A stretch of DNA of 64,000 bases from Leptodactylus fallax (taxonomy: Eukaryota > Chordata > Amphibia > Anura > Leptodactylidae). The notes below the pieces were generated by a model. It saw only the letters and a list, made by a program, of their open reading frames with translations, was not told where the DNA came from and did no database searches. Location of the stretch: NCBI GenBank assembly GCA_947044405.1, contig CAMRHE010001079.1, positions 124,001-188,000 of the forward strand, in the 5' to 3' direction. A program made the translations under genes and the position numbers. Position 1 is the first letter of the stretch. Each line of letters begins with the position of its first letter. This document shows, piece after piece, positions 32,751 through 44,839 of this stretch.

Positions 32751-34389
32751 TGAATACTAATGAAGTGGGGCAGCTGATGGCATCACTGCTCTCATTCACT
32801 GTAGAGTTGCAGTCGCAGGCAGCGGCCACAAACACCAGGCAGAGTGCTGGCAGTGGGTTAAAGAAGCAGGCCCGTCCTTCCTAGTCACAGCTCTAAGGAA
32901 AAGGGGCAGCACTTACACAAAGGTACATCACATGAGTTTAACTTCTGGTGATGGCCACAGGGCTCCTTTCCTGATGGTGGCCCTGGTTGTGTCTTTGGAA
33001 ATGTAACCTGTATGTCTTTGTCCTGTGCCCTAGGCAGCCCCATCAGAACATCTATGTTTAGCACATTGAGCAAATATTAGTTATTTTCATTGAAAAGTAA
33101 TAAAACCACAAGAAAGTATTTATGTCTGTGTACTACATATAAAAGGCAGCTATTAGTGAAAGAACCTTAAGTGATGCTCTAGGGCACTAGAATCGTATAT
33201 AATAATAATAATAATGATAGGCAATAAAACATAATTATGGACTTTGACTCATTAATTTAATACCTTATTACAAATCACATGCTATTGGTGTGGTCTGGTC
33301 CCATATAACATAATAGTAACAAGGTGACAATGGGCCTGGTATAGAAGTTTATGGGGCTTAAATTATTATTCCGGGAGTATAGAAAATCTATGTAAAGAGA
33401 AAAAAAAAAAGGAATTATTCTTACTTCCAACAGTCAACCGCCTCTGTAACTCTGATGGTGACCTGGTCCCTGCTGCGCTCCAGTACTTGCTCCCCTCCAG
33501 ATACAGCAAGGAAATGAATGGGAATGTCTGCTCAGCCAATCACTGGCTGCAGTGAGGACAGGAGCAGGGAATGGAACGCAGGAGGGACCTGGACACAGTC
33601 AGTGCAGCAGTGACAGGGGGCCAGTGGAAGCAGTATAAACTTTTTTTTTTTTTTTTTTTTTTTATGTCATTTGCAGTCACCTGACACAGATTTTTAGACT
33701 ACTGAAAAACCCCTTTAATAAATTATTATTTTTCTCATTTTATTGTTTCTGAACATGAGCGGGATACAGTTTTTACTCGTACAAACAATCTGGTGTTAAT
33801 GTGTATATCAATATCATGTGAGGAGAGTATAAAAACTAGGTTAAATAATTAACTTTATCACATTCTCTAGGCTACCACATTGTGTAGTAAAAAGTCCATT
33901 TCTAGCCCACACCTTAAAGGGGTTGTCCCACAACCAGGATTTATCATCTATCAACAGAAAATGCAATAAATGTCTGATCACTGCGACTCTCACCCACTAC
34001 TAGAACTACAATGAGGAGTTTCAGCAGAGCAACGACTGAGCATGCAGGTTGCTGGATCAATCAATGTCTAGGCAGGTGACAAAGACATCCAAGCACAGTC
34101 CACTGCTGTTTCCATCAATTCCCTAGACCAGGGGTGCTCATCTACTTTTAGTAAAGGTCCTCTGACTGGGGTCTGCCATCAGGTAAAGTTCCAAGCAGAA
34201 CAGTAGCTGAACATATTTAATATCTAAGTCGCACCCCAGGTTTAGGCAAGAAAAATTAGGAAAAAATATTTCCTATCAATTTAACCTTTCCTGGTACTCA
34301 AATGAAGCAGAATTGTCAATGTTGCTAACTGGTATGCTAGGGAAGATAAAAAACCCATTAGTGGCTTTAAAATGGTAAAATGTCCTATT
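32751..34389. other. Non-genic stretch
   Basis: No gene is seen. Near 33200 is a short (AAT)n tract, at about 33642-33663 a T-run, and near 33916 a TTAAAGGGGTTGTCCCACAA terminus of a TTAA-type repeat whose other end was not found. Confidence 0.45.
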
Positions 34390-34518
34390 GGTGTCTCCAC
34401 ACAGTATAATAGGGCAATAGATTGTGTAAGGGGGCACTAAGAAGCATTTTACTCTGTGAAGAACACTAGGGAGCATTATACTGTGTGAGGGGCACCAATA
34501 TGGCATTATACTGTGGGA

Positions 34519-35247
34519 CAGTAGCTTAACTAGGAATGGCTGGGCCCGAAAGCAAATATTTGACATGGGCCCCCCCTGAACCGCCGCCCCCGCACAAACC
34601 GCATTCCTGTGGCCCCTGCACACAGTATTAAGTCCCATAGTGGCTCCTGCACACAGTATTATGCTCCATAGTGGCCCCTGCACACAGTATTAAGTCCCAT
34701 AGTGGCTCCTGCACACAGTATTATGCAGCATAGTGGCCCCTGGACACAGTATTATGCAGCATAGTGGCCCCTGCACACAGTATTATACCCCATAGTGGCC
34801 CCTGCACACAGTATTATGCCCCATAGTGGACCATCCATGAACGATTATTATACTCTGGGGTCTTTTCAGAGGATACAAACATAAAGAACAATGCTACTTA
34901 CCACTCCCTGGCTCCAATGAACTGCCGTGCGCTACTTCGGCCACCTTCAATGTTGGACCAGATCACGCGTGATCCAGGCCGGCGTTGCGACGCATAATGA
35001 TGTTGACTGACGTCTGGGACGTCACCAAACAGGCCCGAAGCCTGCCAGAGCGCAGGAGAGGTAAGTTACAGTGTTTTTTATGTTTGCTCACCTCCCCTGG
35101 GCCCCCGATCGTTATACTCAGGCCTGAGTATAATGATAGCAGTGTTTGTGGGGTTCGCGGTAGTGGCTGCCACAGGGCTCCAGGCCCCATAATGTCCCAG
35201 GCCCTGTGGCAGTCGCTACCGCTGCTACCCCGGTATTTACGCCCCTG
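34519..35247 (+). mobile_element. Non-autonomous hAT element, copy A3
   Basis: It starts CAGTAGCTTAACTAGGAATG and ends CGGTATTTACGCCCCTG. The 8-bp duplication CTGTGGGA is exact (34511-34518 and 35248-35255). It is the shortest copy, with about seven 31-bp units (34607-34835), one eroded hairpin near 34853 and a short one at 35113-35133. No transposase. Confidence 0.92.
34896..35066. promoter_or_regulatory. GC-rich core with outward 5' splice donors
   Basis: The minus-strand donor is GTG|GTAAGT (34896-34904 on +) and the plus-strand donor GAG|GTAAGT (35061-35066). The core of about 160 bp contains TGACGTC and GACGTCACC separated by a few bases, as in A1 and A2. Confidence 0.5.
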
Positions 35248-35834
35248 CTGTGGGAGGCACTAAGGAGCATTATTTTGTGGGGGGCACTAGTGTTGCATTA
35301 TACTGTGTGGGGTGGGGCACCAATGTGGTATTATGGTGTACGGAGGACACTAACGAATGTTCATGGTAAACATTGATCAATATTTTTGCAGGTAGATAGA
35401 TAGTTTTATGTTGGCATCATGTTTTAAGTGTCCTTTAACCCCCCTTCCCCCTAGAGTTCTGAATGGCTGCTTGGGGCTTGAGCAAAGTGCATTACAGTTT
35501 AACCTGAGTAGGACACGTTCAGGGACACTGTAACTATAAATGCCTCTAACTCTGGAATCTTGGCTTTAAAATGAGACGCAGATCATGTCTGTAGCCCACA
35601 TAGATTTAGAGATTACACTGGTTAAAGTAGTGCTGCATATATTCGCACTTTCACTTTAACAAGTGTATAGGAGAACATGTGCAGCTGAAACTGTGCAGGG
35701 AGAGGAGAAGGATTTTATTATTCTCCTGTCCCTGTCATTTCAGATGACCCAAGGGAAGGGGGTACCATGGACTTTTGTTCATGATATCACCCGCTATTAT
35801 CAAACAGAAAACATAATTACCATTTATCGTCATA

Positions 35835-37640
35835 TTTTTGGATATATCCTCCATGTAGCCCTTTTCTTTTGCCTGGAAATACGACAGGGCTCAGAAGTGA
35901 AAGAGCACCATGCGCATATGAGGCCTAATTTGGACATTTACACTGCATTGGCGGGCATTTGCAGAGGCCCCGAGATAAAACAAATATTCCCCCCGCCCCA
36001 AATATTACCCCATTTTAGAAACTACATGGATCATGGATATTCTCAAGAGTTATTATTATTTTGAGCCCAAGATTGCTTCCCAAAAATAAATGTGCAAAGT
36101 TAAAATTGAAAGTTTTAAAGAAACATGCCATATCAGTACCCAATCATATTTCCGCACGAAGCAAGCAGCACTTTTTTCTCCGTATGTTTTGTCGAGCGGA
36201 AACTACACGGACCCCATTATAGTCTATGGGGTCCGCAGGTTTCCTTAGGTAACTGCATTTCTATGCGTATAGGTTTTCGTTCGGGGGGGTCCCCAAGCGG
36301 ACTCCCCGAACGGAAAGCCGAACGCAGCTGTGAACACTCCCTTATCCAGGGTACAAAAAAGTTGTATATGTGGGCATAAACTACTGTTTGGACACGACAG
36401 GGCTCAGAAGGGAAGGAGCACTGCACTTCTTAGCTTTTGGAGTATAGACTTTGAAGGACTGGTTTTTGGATGTCATATTATTTTTTCAGAGCCCCAGCAG
36501 AGAAACACACTCCAATAAGTGTTAAGTGGTTATCCTGATTTTAGAGTGTTCATCTCTGACAAAACCTGGGCACAACATATTGTGTACTGAAATTACATAT
36601 TTCTGGAAAAATTACCATTTTCACCATCAAGGGCGCTAAATTTCTGGAAAATAAATTAATGCAACACTTGAAGGTTAAAAATGCTCACTGTACCCCTGGA
36701 TAAATTCATTCAGGGGTGTAGTTTCCAAAATGGGATCATCTGGCAGGGAATTCCACTTTACTGGCATTTCAGGAGTTCTGCAATAGTGTCATGGTATCCA
36801 AAACCAAATAACACTCCTCTTCTGTGCCCGGCTGTGCCCAAACAGCAGTTTATACCCACATATGACATTAAGTACCTTTTTTAGGGTACAATTGTCATTC
36901 ATGTGGGCATGTGAAAGTGCGCTATGTGGCTTTTCGAGTGTAGATTTGTTTGGTTTTTGGACACCATGTCACGTTTGCAGAGCCCCTGAAGTGCCAGTAA
37001 AGTGAACTCCCCCAGGGAGTGACCCCATTTTGAAAGCTGCACCCCTCAAAGAATTTATCAAGGGGTGTAGTGAGCATTAGTTTTCCCAATTGCTGAAAAG
37101 TGAATATGCAAGATGTGCAGAATACATTGGGTATACCGAATTCCCTACTATTTTCTCAGTAGCTCAGTAGTATGATTGGGTGGCGGTGGTGGTGGGGGGG
37201 TCATTTATGGTGTGTTTTCCCTTGTAAACTCTAAATCTGGGGTATACCCTGATTTCTGATTGGGCGGCTTATATATTCCCTTCCATCCACAACCAGTTTT
37301 ATTCTAAAGATGTGGCGATTTTTATTTTTTGCTTGTTTTATTTTTTGAGGGTGATGTAACCATATGAGGGCTTGTTTTTTGGCGCGATGATAGAAATTTT
37401 CTAATGATACCACGTTGGAGTGTCTATAACTTATTAACAACAATTTCTTAACTCTTTCTGGGTGAATTGAAAAGAAACATCAATTCTGGAATCGCTTTTG
37501 ACCTTTTTTGCCCTTTGCCATACAACATAAATAAAATTTTATCTTTATTCTATAGGTCGGTACGATTACAGTGATAGCTAGTTTATATGGTTTTGTTATG
37601 TGTTACTAATTTTGCAAAATAAAGCTTAATTTGGGGAAAC
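35835..37640. repeat. Long dispersed anuran-type repeat
   Basis: Modules recur within the block. GACAGGGCTCAGAAG(T/G)GAA occurs near 35886 and 36397, GTTTTTGGA near 36461 and 36953, and CATTTTGAAAGCTGCACCCC near 37025. Near 37360 is CCATATGAGGGCTTGTTTTT, and 39833-39850 has a related CATATGAGGGCTTAATG. Open frames of 60-130 codons lack motifs. The family is abundant in frogs to my knowledge, but I cannot name it. Confidence 0.6.
36150..36335. mobile_element. CTAGGTTCAC-type MITE, decayed
   Basis: The centre CCCCATTATAGTCTATGGGG is a short palindrome. It is flanked by GGAAACTACACGGA and CCGCAGGTTTCC, as in the intact copy at 49989-50178. The right end reads GAACGCAGCTGTGAAC. Confidence 0.65.
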
Positions 37641-38404
37641 AAATCAATTATTTTTGTATCGCCATCGTCTGAGAGACATAACATTTTTATTTTTATATTG
37701 ACGAAGCTTTTATTTTGCAGGATGAACTGTGCTTTTTATTGGTAGACTCGAAGGATCGAGACAGGAACAGAAGATCGCAGACCCAGTGTAAAATAATGTC
37801 CTGCAATTCTCAGCTGATGACATAAGGAATGCAACAGGGTGATACCAGCAAAACAGTGAGAGTCCACTGAATAAGATGAAAAACAAAACGGCAACATTAC
37901 AAAAACTTAAAATGCAAAGAAAGTTAAAACAAGCCTTAGAGCACAGAAAAACAGATAAGCAGAGTGTATGTGCTGAGTGTCCTTGAAATCGAATGTCAGA
38001 ATGGAGAAAATGAAGAAGCTTATTTTTATCATCCTATATACCTCATATGTACAAGCATAAGCATGATCTTTCCATAGCTCTGAATCTTTCCTTAAATGAG
38101 CATATCTACCAGCTACTATGACATGATGTGATGATTTTATAACTCCTCAACATCACATACCATCATTAGACCTGTCAGAATTGACATGCCACACACAAAT
38201 GTTTTTCATATGGCATTTCTATTCTTAGTCCCTATATTATAGAATTCAGCTCGAAACATCCATTTAACATTTCCCCCCAATTATGACTGGAAATATAAAT
38301 TTCCAGTCATAACCTCCTACTCACCGCTCACCAAGGTAACACACTCTGAGACCAGTGATAACATTTTGTAGCATACTTATTTTTTGATTCAGTGTCTATG
38401 ACAG
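37641..38404. other. Non-genic stretch
   Basis: No gene or assignable element was seen. Confidence 0.5.
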
Positions 38405-38985
38405 AATTAGAATACTTTAAATATTAGCTCAGCACTCATGAGTAAATAGATATTGAATGTGAAATGTATTAATAGATAGGTAGCAATCCAGACAAATACA
38501 ACATATAATGTTTCGGGCTGTAATCTCAGACCTTCATCAGACATGGATTGCCAGAGATGTAGTCTTACTCTAGGTTCACACCTGCGTTCAGGTTTCCATT
38601 TGGGGGGTCGATTGGGGACCCCTTGAACATAAACCAAATCTGCTTAAAGCGGTTACCCGCGGACCCCCATAGACTATAATGGGATCCACCAGGTTTCCGC
38701 CCAAAAGGGGCAAAAAAATGCAGAAAGAAAAGCGCTTTATAACGGGTTTGCAGACGGAAACCCCGAACGGAGTTTAAGTCACCCAGCCTTAGGTGACTCC
38801 CTTCTCCTGGCGTTCCTTACTCCTTATTCTTGGCTTCCTCCACATCTGACAATCCGTGTCTGATGAAGGTCTGAGATTACAAACTGAAACGTTGCATGTT
38901 GTATTTGTCTGGATTGCTACCTATCAATAAGTTTCACATTGAATATCTATTTACTCATGAGTGCTGAGATGAAATTTGAGAATTT
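38405..38985. repeat. Inverted pair of a retroposon-like unit
   Basis: The segment from CTCAGCACTCATGAGTAAAT to CCTTCATCAGACATGGATTG (38428-38550) is the inverse of 38860-38973. The arms are about 115-125 bp with minor mismatches. A MITE occupies the loop. No target duplication was found. Confidence 0.85.
38575..38793. mobile_element. CTAGGTTCAC MITE in loop of inverted pair
   Basis: It starts CTAGGTTCACACCTGCGTTC and ends AAGTCACCCAGCC before TTA. The centre CCCATAGACTATAATGGG is palindromic, as in other copies. Confidence 0.75.
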
Positions 38986-39019
38986 ACTACGGGGTGGAAC
39001 CCTGCTCAGAGCACCACAC

Positions 39020-39251
39020 GCTTACGAGTCACATGCATCTCAGTTGAAGATTTCCTGCAAGGAGGACTTTTCTCTCCACCATTTTCGGCGGAAACCAGTC
39101 GATAATCCGGAGAACCTCATTATAGTCTATGAGGTCAGCGGGTTTCCACGTATAACCGCTTTTTAAGTAGATAGGGTTTCCGTCTTTCAGACCTGAATCG
39201 TCAAGCAGATCTGAAGGATGGAAACCCGAATGCAAGAGTGAACCTAGCGTT
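39020..39251. mobile_element. CTAGGTTCAC MITE, left end decayed
   Basis: The right end AGTGAACCTAGCG is intact and the centre CCTCATTATAGTCTATGAGG is palindromic. The left terminus is hard to place. Confidence 0.65.
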
Positions 39252-39756
39252 TAAGTGTTTTGTTAAAGCATCTAATAGACCTTTATTTTTTCCAATCTCT
39301 TCTGTCCGCATTCTCCAAAGAAACCTGAGATAGATTACATTGCATTAGTAAAGTTCTCAAGTAACTAATAGTTATGGAAGAAATATAAAATCTTCCCATA
39401 TTCATCATAATAGCATTTAAATCTCCTTCAATACAATACAAACCTCTTCTCAAATTTTCAGCATGTATACATGATAGAAAGAATGCTGAAACGTTTTCAT
39501 TTTCAGATATAACTTGTAAGCACACTTTCCTTTGGCTAACTGGAATTACGATATCATGTATACTGTGTACATTCTCAATTCAAGCATGACATGTACTTTG
39601 ATTATGGAAACAAGAGTGATAAATGACTTTTATCTTGCTCAGGCAAACAGATTACCTTACAGGCAAAATGTAAGCATGAAGAGAGATGTAATTGTGCGAT
39701 AGAAGCGCCATTGTATGCAAAATCTATGAATTCTAACTTGTAATGAATTAACCCCT
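39252..39756. other. Non-genic stretch
   Basis: No gene or assignable element was seen. Confidence 0.5.
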
Positions 39757-40612
39757 TCCCGCCAGTGACATTTTTCAATTTTAACTTCGCGCCTTACAAA
39801 CCCCATAACTTTTTTATTTTTCCGTTCACAGAGCCATATGAGGGCTTAATGTTTGCGGGACAAATTGTTCTTCATAATGGTACCATTTATTATTCTGTAC
39901 AATGTACTGGGAAGCTGGAAAAAAATACTGAATGGGGTGGAATTGGAAAAAAAGTGCATTTGTGTGACTTTCTTACGGGCTTCGTTTTTACGGCATTCAC
40001 TCTGCAGCCAAAATGAAAGGTCACCTGTATCATATGTTTCGGTACAATACCAAATTTATATAGTGTTATTTACATTTTAACCCCTTAACAAAAATCTAAA
40101 ACTTTGCATATAATTTTTTTACCATAAAGTCGCCGTATGCATAGGGCGTCTTTTTTGTGGGGCCAGGTGTACTTTTTAGTTATACCATTTCGGGGAATGT
40201 TTATTGCTTTGATCACTTTTTATTAAAACTTTTATTATTACTTTAATTAATACGGTGTTCACTGTACAGGAAAAATATCTGTATAAGTTTGTAGACCGGG
40301 CGTTTTCGGACACAGGGATACCCAATGTGTATGTGCTTCACTGTAATTTTTTTAGTTTTATATGTATTCTAGGGAAAGGGGGGTGATTTGAACTTTTAGG
40401 TTTTTTTTTAAAAATTTTTTTTTACTATTTTATTTTCGATGGTAGGTCCCATAGACTGCAATACATGGGAGTTTCGCTATGTTACTTATGACCAGCCTCA
40501 ATAGTAATATTCCGATGACAGGCCTGGGAGCCGCCTTCCAAAACAACAGAGCGGCCGCCATCTTTAAAGACCTGGCATCCACCATACTATTACAGTGGAT
40601 GTCAGGAAGGAG
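39757..40612. repeat. Dispersed anuran-type repeat
   Basis: It begins TTAACCCCTTCCCGCCAGTG and contains CATATGAGGGCTTAATG, then GCGGGACAAATTGTTC and later TCTAGGGAAAGGGGGG. The last part is paralogous to 2600-2970. The 83-codon open frame at 39765 is not supported as a gene. Confidence 0.65.
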
Positions 40613-41224
40613 TTAATTGTGTATTATTTACAGGAACCCCTAATGAAGTTACTGGAACTAAAATTTGTTCATTTCCAGATAGTGGGATTAGGAATGTACC
40701 AATACATAAATTTTGCTTACAATCTAACCATTTATTTACCCATAAATCTGTATGCCCTAAACTAAAATTGCGCTCTGTGGTTACATTTCTCAGTAAACCC
40801 AGAGAAGCCTGAGCCACCATCTTTAAATTAGTGGAATATTCAACCTAAATTTCCAAACCTGCTCGGGTTACCTGTGATTCCTGCTCACTCTCTATTAATG
40901 CTAAAGTGGTATCCTAATGATGTGAAACAGAAGATCCTAATACAATATCAGAATTTACAACTATCTTTTCTAGAAGTTGATTTAAACTATTCTGGACTTT
41001 TACTTTTATTCCTAGATAACCAATTGTTTTTGTTCACACGTAGGAATTTGACGCTGATTTGGGGCGGATTCTGGATTTAGCACTTAGTACAATGTTTGTA
41101 TCACGCATCATTTAGCACCCTACCCATACAAAGGATTCCTACAATTATCCTAGAATTGTCTTCCAGGTGTTCATCCAGCAAGTCTTTTCACGTAAATCCT
41201 CGTTTTTTTTTTGTAGTAATGATG
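40613..41224. other. Non-genic stretch
   Basis: It contains a short fragment of the TTCACA-type MITE near 41030 (GTTCACACGTAGGAATTTG). Otherwise nothing was seen. Confidence 0.45.
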
Positions 41225-41845
41225 TTTTGTCGACTTGTGGCGTGCCCTCCCCCTCCACAGTATAATGCCCCATTAATGGAATTCACGTTATATTGAGGTA
41301 TTGGTGACGCCTCACAGTATAATGCTCCTTAGTGCCCCCCGCAGTGTAATTCCCCATTAGTGCACCCCACACAGTATAATGCTCCTGAGTGACTCATACT
41401 GCGCATGTGCGAGATTTAACCGAGCAGAGGGACAATCATTTCCCACTGGCCAGGGACTGGCACAAAACTGTACAGGATGCACTTGTAGTATTCGGAGCAT
41501 ACAGCACATGTGTAGCTATGGATTGTGAGATTTGTGGCGCATGCTGCGCATGTGTGAGACTTCACCGACCAGATGATGACGTCACAGCAGCGGGACTATC
41601 GTTTCCCACTGGCCAGGGGGTGGAACAAACCATGCAGGGGCGTGTTTTCAAGAAAGCTGTGCTCGGGGGATCTCTGGGAATGCCCTTTGTGCTGCGAGTA
41701 CATAATTTGCATAATGAAGAAAACGTCTATTTTTTAGCATTCATGGGACTGTGAAACATTATGAAGGTATGATATGTAAGTATGTCACAGCGCCTGCAGT
41801 ACTATGGTGGCAGCTTGAAGGATTTGGGGTAGGTGATAGACTCCC
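41225..41845. repeat. hAT-type array relic and partial duplication
   Basis: CACAGTATAATGCCCC/GCTCC words recur at 41257-41390. A segment of about 60 bp, CTGCGCATGTGCGAGATTTA through TTTCCCACTGGCCAGGG, is then repeated about 150 bp later (about 41398-41455 and 41546-41620). The right end GATAGACTCCCTTTAA near 41840 is a TTAA-type terminus. The 121-codon open frame crosses these repeats. Confidence 0.6.
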
Positions 41846-42653
41846 TTTAAGTGTAATATCTTTTTTGGCTAGGGTTACCGAGAGACATTTTGTGGTATTT
41901 ATTAACTTGACTTCCATATTGCTGTAACAAGGAAGTTGCTGTAACAAGTAGGAACCATTTTTTATTTTTTTAGTAGAAACTCCCATGAATTAGCAAATAA
42001 AAATGAATGTTAGTAATTCACTTGTGGCCTGTGATTTCTGAGGGATTTTTTTTTTTTTTGTAGTAGAGAAATAAAAAAGCTCAAAAGTTCAGTATTGCAC
42101 AGAAACTGTTGAGCTGGCAACCATATGACCATCTGGTGACAGTGTATATTACAAAATATTAGTAATAATAGTATACTCTGAAAATCCTTTCTTTTTACAT
42201 ATCCGCTAGGAGCCTACTGTATGTTGCAAACTCTGTCAAAAATGTTGAACAAAATAGTACCGCATGTTTCACTGTTTTGTCTGGTAAAATGACAAACACC
42301 GTGACAGAATCCAACGGCCCCCATTAATAGTCAATGGGGTATGGCAGGTGCCGTTGTTGTCCATCATGTGATGGATTTGGTACTGATGTCATTTTTGTTG
42401 TTCTGCTTTGATGACGTAGAACTATGGAAATAAAAAATCTCAAATGTGAACACAGGAGAGGTTGTAATCATAAACAGAACCAGAAAATGGCAATTATAAC
42501 ATAATGAAATGTAAAAAATTCTTAAAAAAAACACCTAATACCTCCTATCAACATCACATGGTGTTCTAACCCTGATTAAATTCACCGAACTACTCCATAT
42601 TATACATCAAAAGACATGATAGTCTATAATGGATAGAAATATAAGTTCCTTTT
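41846..42653. other. Non-genic stretch
   Basis: No gene or assignable element was seen. Confidence 0.5.
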
Positions 42654-42897
42654 TTGCTTACTTGTATAGCGCCATCATATTCCGCAGCACTTTACAGACA
42701 TTGTCAGTCACTGTCCCATATAGGGCTCACAATCTATATTTCCCTATCAGTATGTCTCTGGAGTGTGGGAGGAAACCGAAGTGCCCGGAGGAAACCCACG
42801 CAAACACAGGGAGAACATACAAACTCCTTGCAGAAGTTTTCCCTGGCAGGATTCGAACCCAGGACTCCAGCGCTGCAAAGCTAACCACTGAGAAACC
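42654..42897 (-). repeat. CR1/L2-type LINE 3' untranslated fragment
   Basis: It contains GCGCCATCATATTCCGCAGC and GGAGGAAACCCACGCAAACA, plus GGATTCGAACCCAGGAC. The string is widespread in fish and frog LINE 3' regions to my knowledge. The plus-strand counterpart lies at 60885-61105. Confidence 0.75.
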
Positions 42898-43399
42898 ATT
42901 CTATTTTAAGCTGGCCATATATGGTAGATAATCATTGGTCATTATGAAGCCGAATGATTCATAGTGGGATCATTCGGACCTGTCTGCGATTCTGTAATTG
43001 AACATTATTGTAATTATATTACATTACAGGAAATGGGCAACTTTGAATACAGGAAGTGTTGCAGCAGCTGGCATTTTGATATCCATATTATTAAAGGAAA
43101 TTACAGAGGGGATTCCCCGTCTATTTAAAGATTTATTCTATGTATTTTTTCATTATGATGATGTAAGTAACTCTACTGTCATTGCCTCCATTATTAAGTT
43201 TTTTACCCTTTCCAAACTTCAATAGTATTTTTCTTTTTCTGCATAATGTATTGATATACAGAAATTAAAATAAAATGCTTAGAATGAAAATGCTTAAAAA
43301 TACATGCAATGAACTGGATTATAGAGATATAATTCTATAAATCAATGTTATACATTATGAAAGGAAAGAAAAAATACTATTGAAGTTTGTTGTTTTCAG
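42898..43399. other. Non-genic stretch
   Basis: It includes AAGCTGGCCATATATGG near 42910, a start also seen near 53023 and 62751, which suggests a dispersed repeat. No gene was found. Confidence 0.5.
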
Positions 43400-44087
43400 G
43401 TGAAAGTAAATTTTTCATTTCATTTGGAAATCAAGGTCCCAGAGTCTGGAGGAAGAGTGGAGAGGCCACAATCCAAGCTGCTTGAGGTCTAGTGTGAAGT
43501 TTCCACAATCAGTGATGGTTTGGGGAACAATGTCATCTGCTGGTGTAGGTCCACTGTGTTTTATCAAGACCAAAGTCAGCGCAGCCGTCTACCAGGAAAT
43601 TCTAGAGCGCTTCATGCTTCCCTCTGCCGACAAACTTTTTGGAGATGGAATTTTCATTTTCCAACAGGACTTGGCACCTGTCCACACTGCCAAAAGTACC
43701 AATACCTGGTTTAATAACCACAGTATCACTATGATTGATTGGTCAGCAAACTCACCTGACCTTAACCCCATAGAGAATCTATGCAAAAGGAGCCCCGACC
43801 AAGTATTGAGGGCATTTACTGTACATACTTTTCATTTGGCCAACATTTCTGTGTTAAATAATTTTTTTACAGTTGGTCTTATATAATATTCTAATTTTCT
43901 GAGATAATGACTTTTGGGTTTTCCTTGGCTGTAAGCCATAATCATCAACAGTAAAAGAAATAAACACTTGAAAAAGTTCACTCTGTTTGTAATGACTCAA
44001 TATAATATATGGGTTTCACTTTTTCAATTGAATTACTAAAAACAAAATAACTTTTTCATGATATTCTAATTTATTGAGATGCACTTG
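43400..44087 (+). mobile_element. Tc1-like transposon, 5' half missing
   Basis: The right terminus ATATTCTAATTTATTGAGAT followed by GCACTTG abuts TA (44088-44089). The same terminus flanks the MITE at 56209-56559, so the two belong together. The left terminus and the N-terminal half of the gene are absent. Confidence 0.8.
43430..43800 (+). pseudogene. Tc1-like transposase catalytic fragment
   Basis: The frame reads SVMVWGTMSSAGVGPLCF, then the second catalytic Asp region FIFQQDLAPVHTAK, then WSANSPDLNPIENL with the expected Glu. The open frame begins at a non-ATG codon near 43482 and runs to 43886, but homology ends near 43790. There the usual LW..K.. sequence is replaced by CKRSPDQVLRAF, probably after a deletion. 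The first catalytic Asp block (TDE) and the DNA-binding domain are missing. The fragment cannot be active. Confidence 0.85.
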
Positions 44088-44089
44088 TA

Positions 44090-44839
44090 TATGATAGTTG
44101 TGATCATCAGTGTGCTGATAAGTAAGGGAACTGCTGCAAAGAAATCTACAGAAAACAGGAAGTCTCAGCATATTATATGGCCTAGTGGGCAGTGTCAGAA
44201 CTGCAGGATTTTAGGAATTTTTTTGAAATGTAGATAATAACATTTTAAAAACTTTACCAAAAATTATTTAAAAATATGTTTAACATAAAACTTGATTAAA
44301 CAGATAAGTCATTTTCTGGCGACACATTTCCTTTAAATCAATGGGAGCAACCTTCCTATTAATATGAGATGACGTCACAGTGCAGTGAATGCTAATGAGC
44401 TTGAAACCAGGTAAAAGTAAAGATTACTTCTGTGACCAGATGGTATGCCCGAAAATTAGGAAAACCCAGTGAGTTGACATATCTGCATGTTCCTCCCTCA
44501 TCCCATGATGTATGGTATACACATTGTTTAAAGATATAACATTTTGTTATTTTGAAATTTATGGTTGTTTTGTATTTTGGCTTTCTGCTACATGTAATAT
44601 TTTATTATTGATGTGTCATATGTCTATTATGACAATCTTGAGTTTTTTCATTGCATGCTCTTTGAGGCTTTTTAATTGTTTTTAATAATTGTGTCTTTTT
44701 CCACAATAAATTTGTTTTTATATTCCTATTAATGTGATTCTATTTGTCTGTTTAAACCATATACCTACCCATTTTTTGGACATCACCATCACATAAAAAA
44801 CATGACTATTATAAATGGCACAAGATTTTGCATTGGGGG
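44090..44839. other. Non-genic stretch
   Basis: AT-rich sequence with no gene or assignable element. Confidence 0.5.

Larger units (their letters stand above)
34390..35345. repeat. Older tandem array split by hAT-A3
   Basis: Units like GCATTATACTGTGTGAGGGG followed by CACCAA recur at 34395-34518 and resume at 35248-35345, on either side of hAT-A3. The unit resembles the hAT-type arrays elsewhere but is more degenerate. Confidence 0.7.

Noticed and set aside
35663..36064. 133-codon open frame that could be a host exon
   Set aside because: Lies in a dispersed multicopy repeat. No splice sites or recognised domain.
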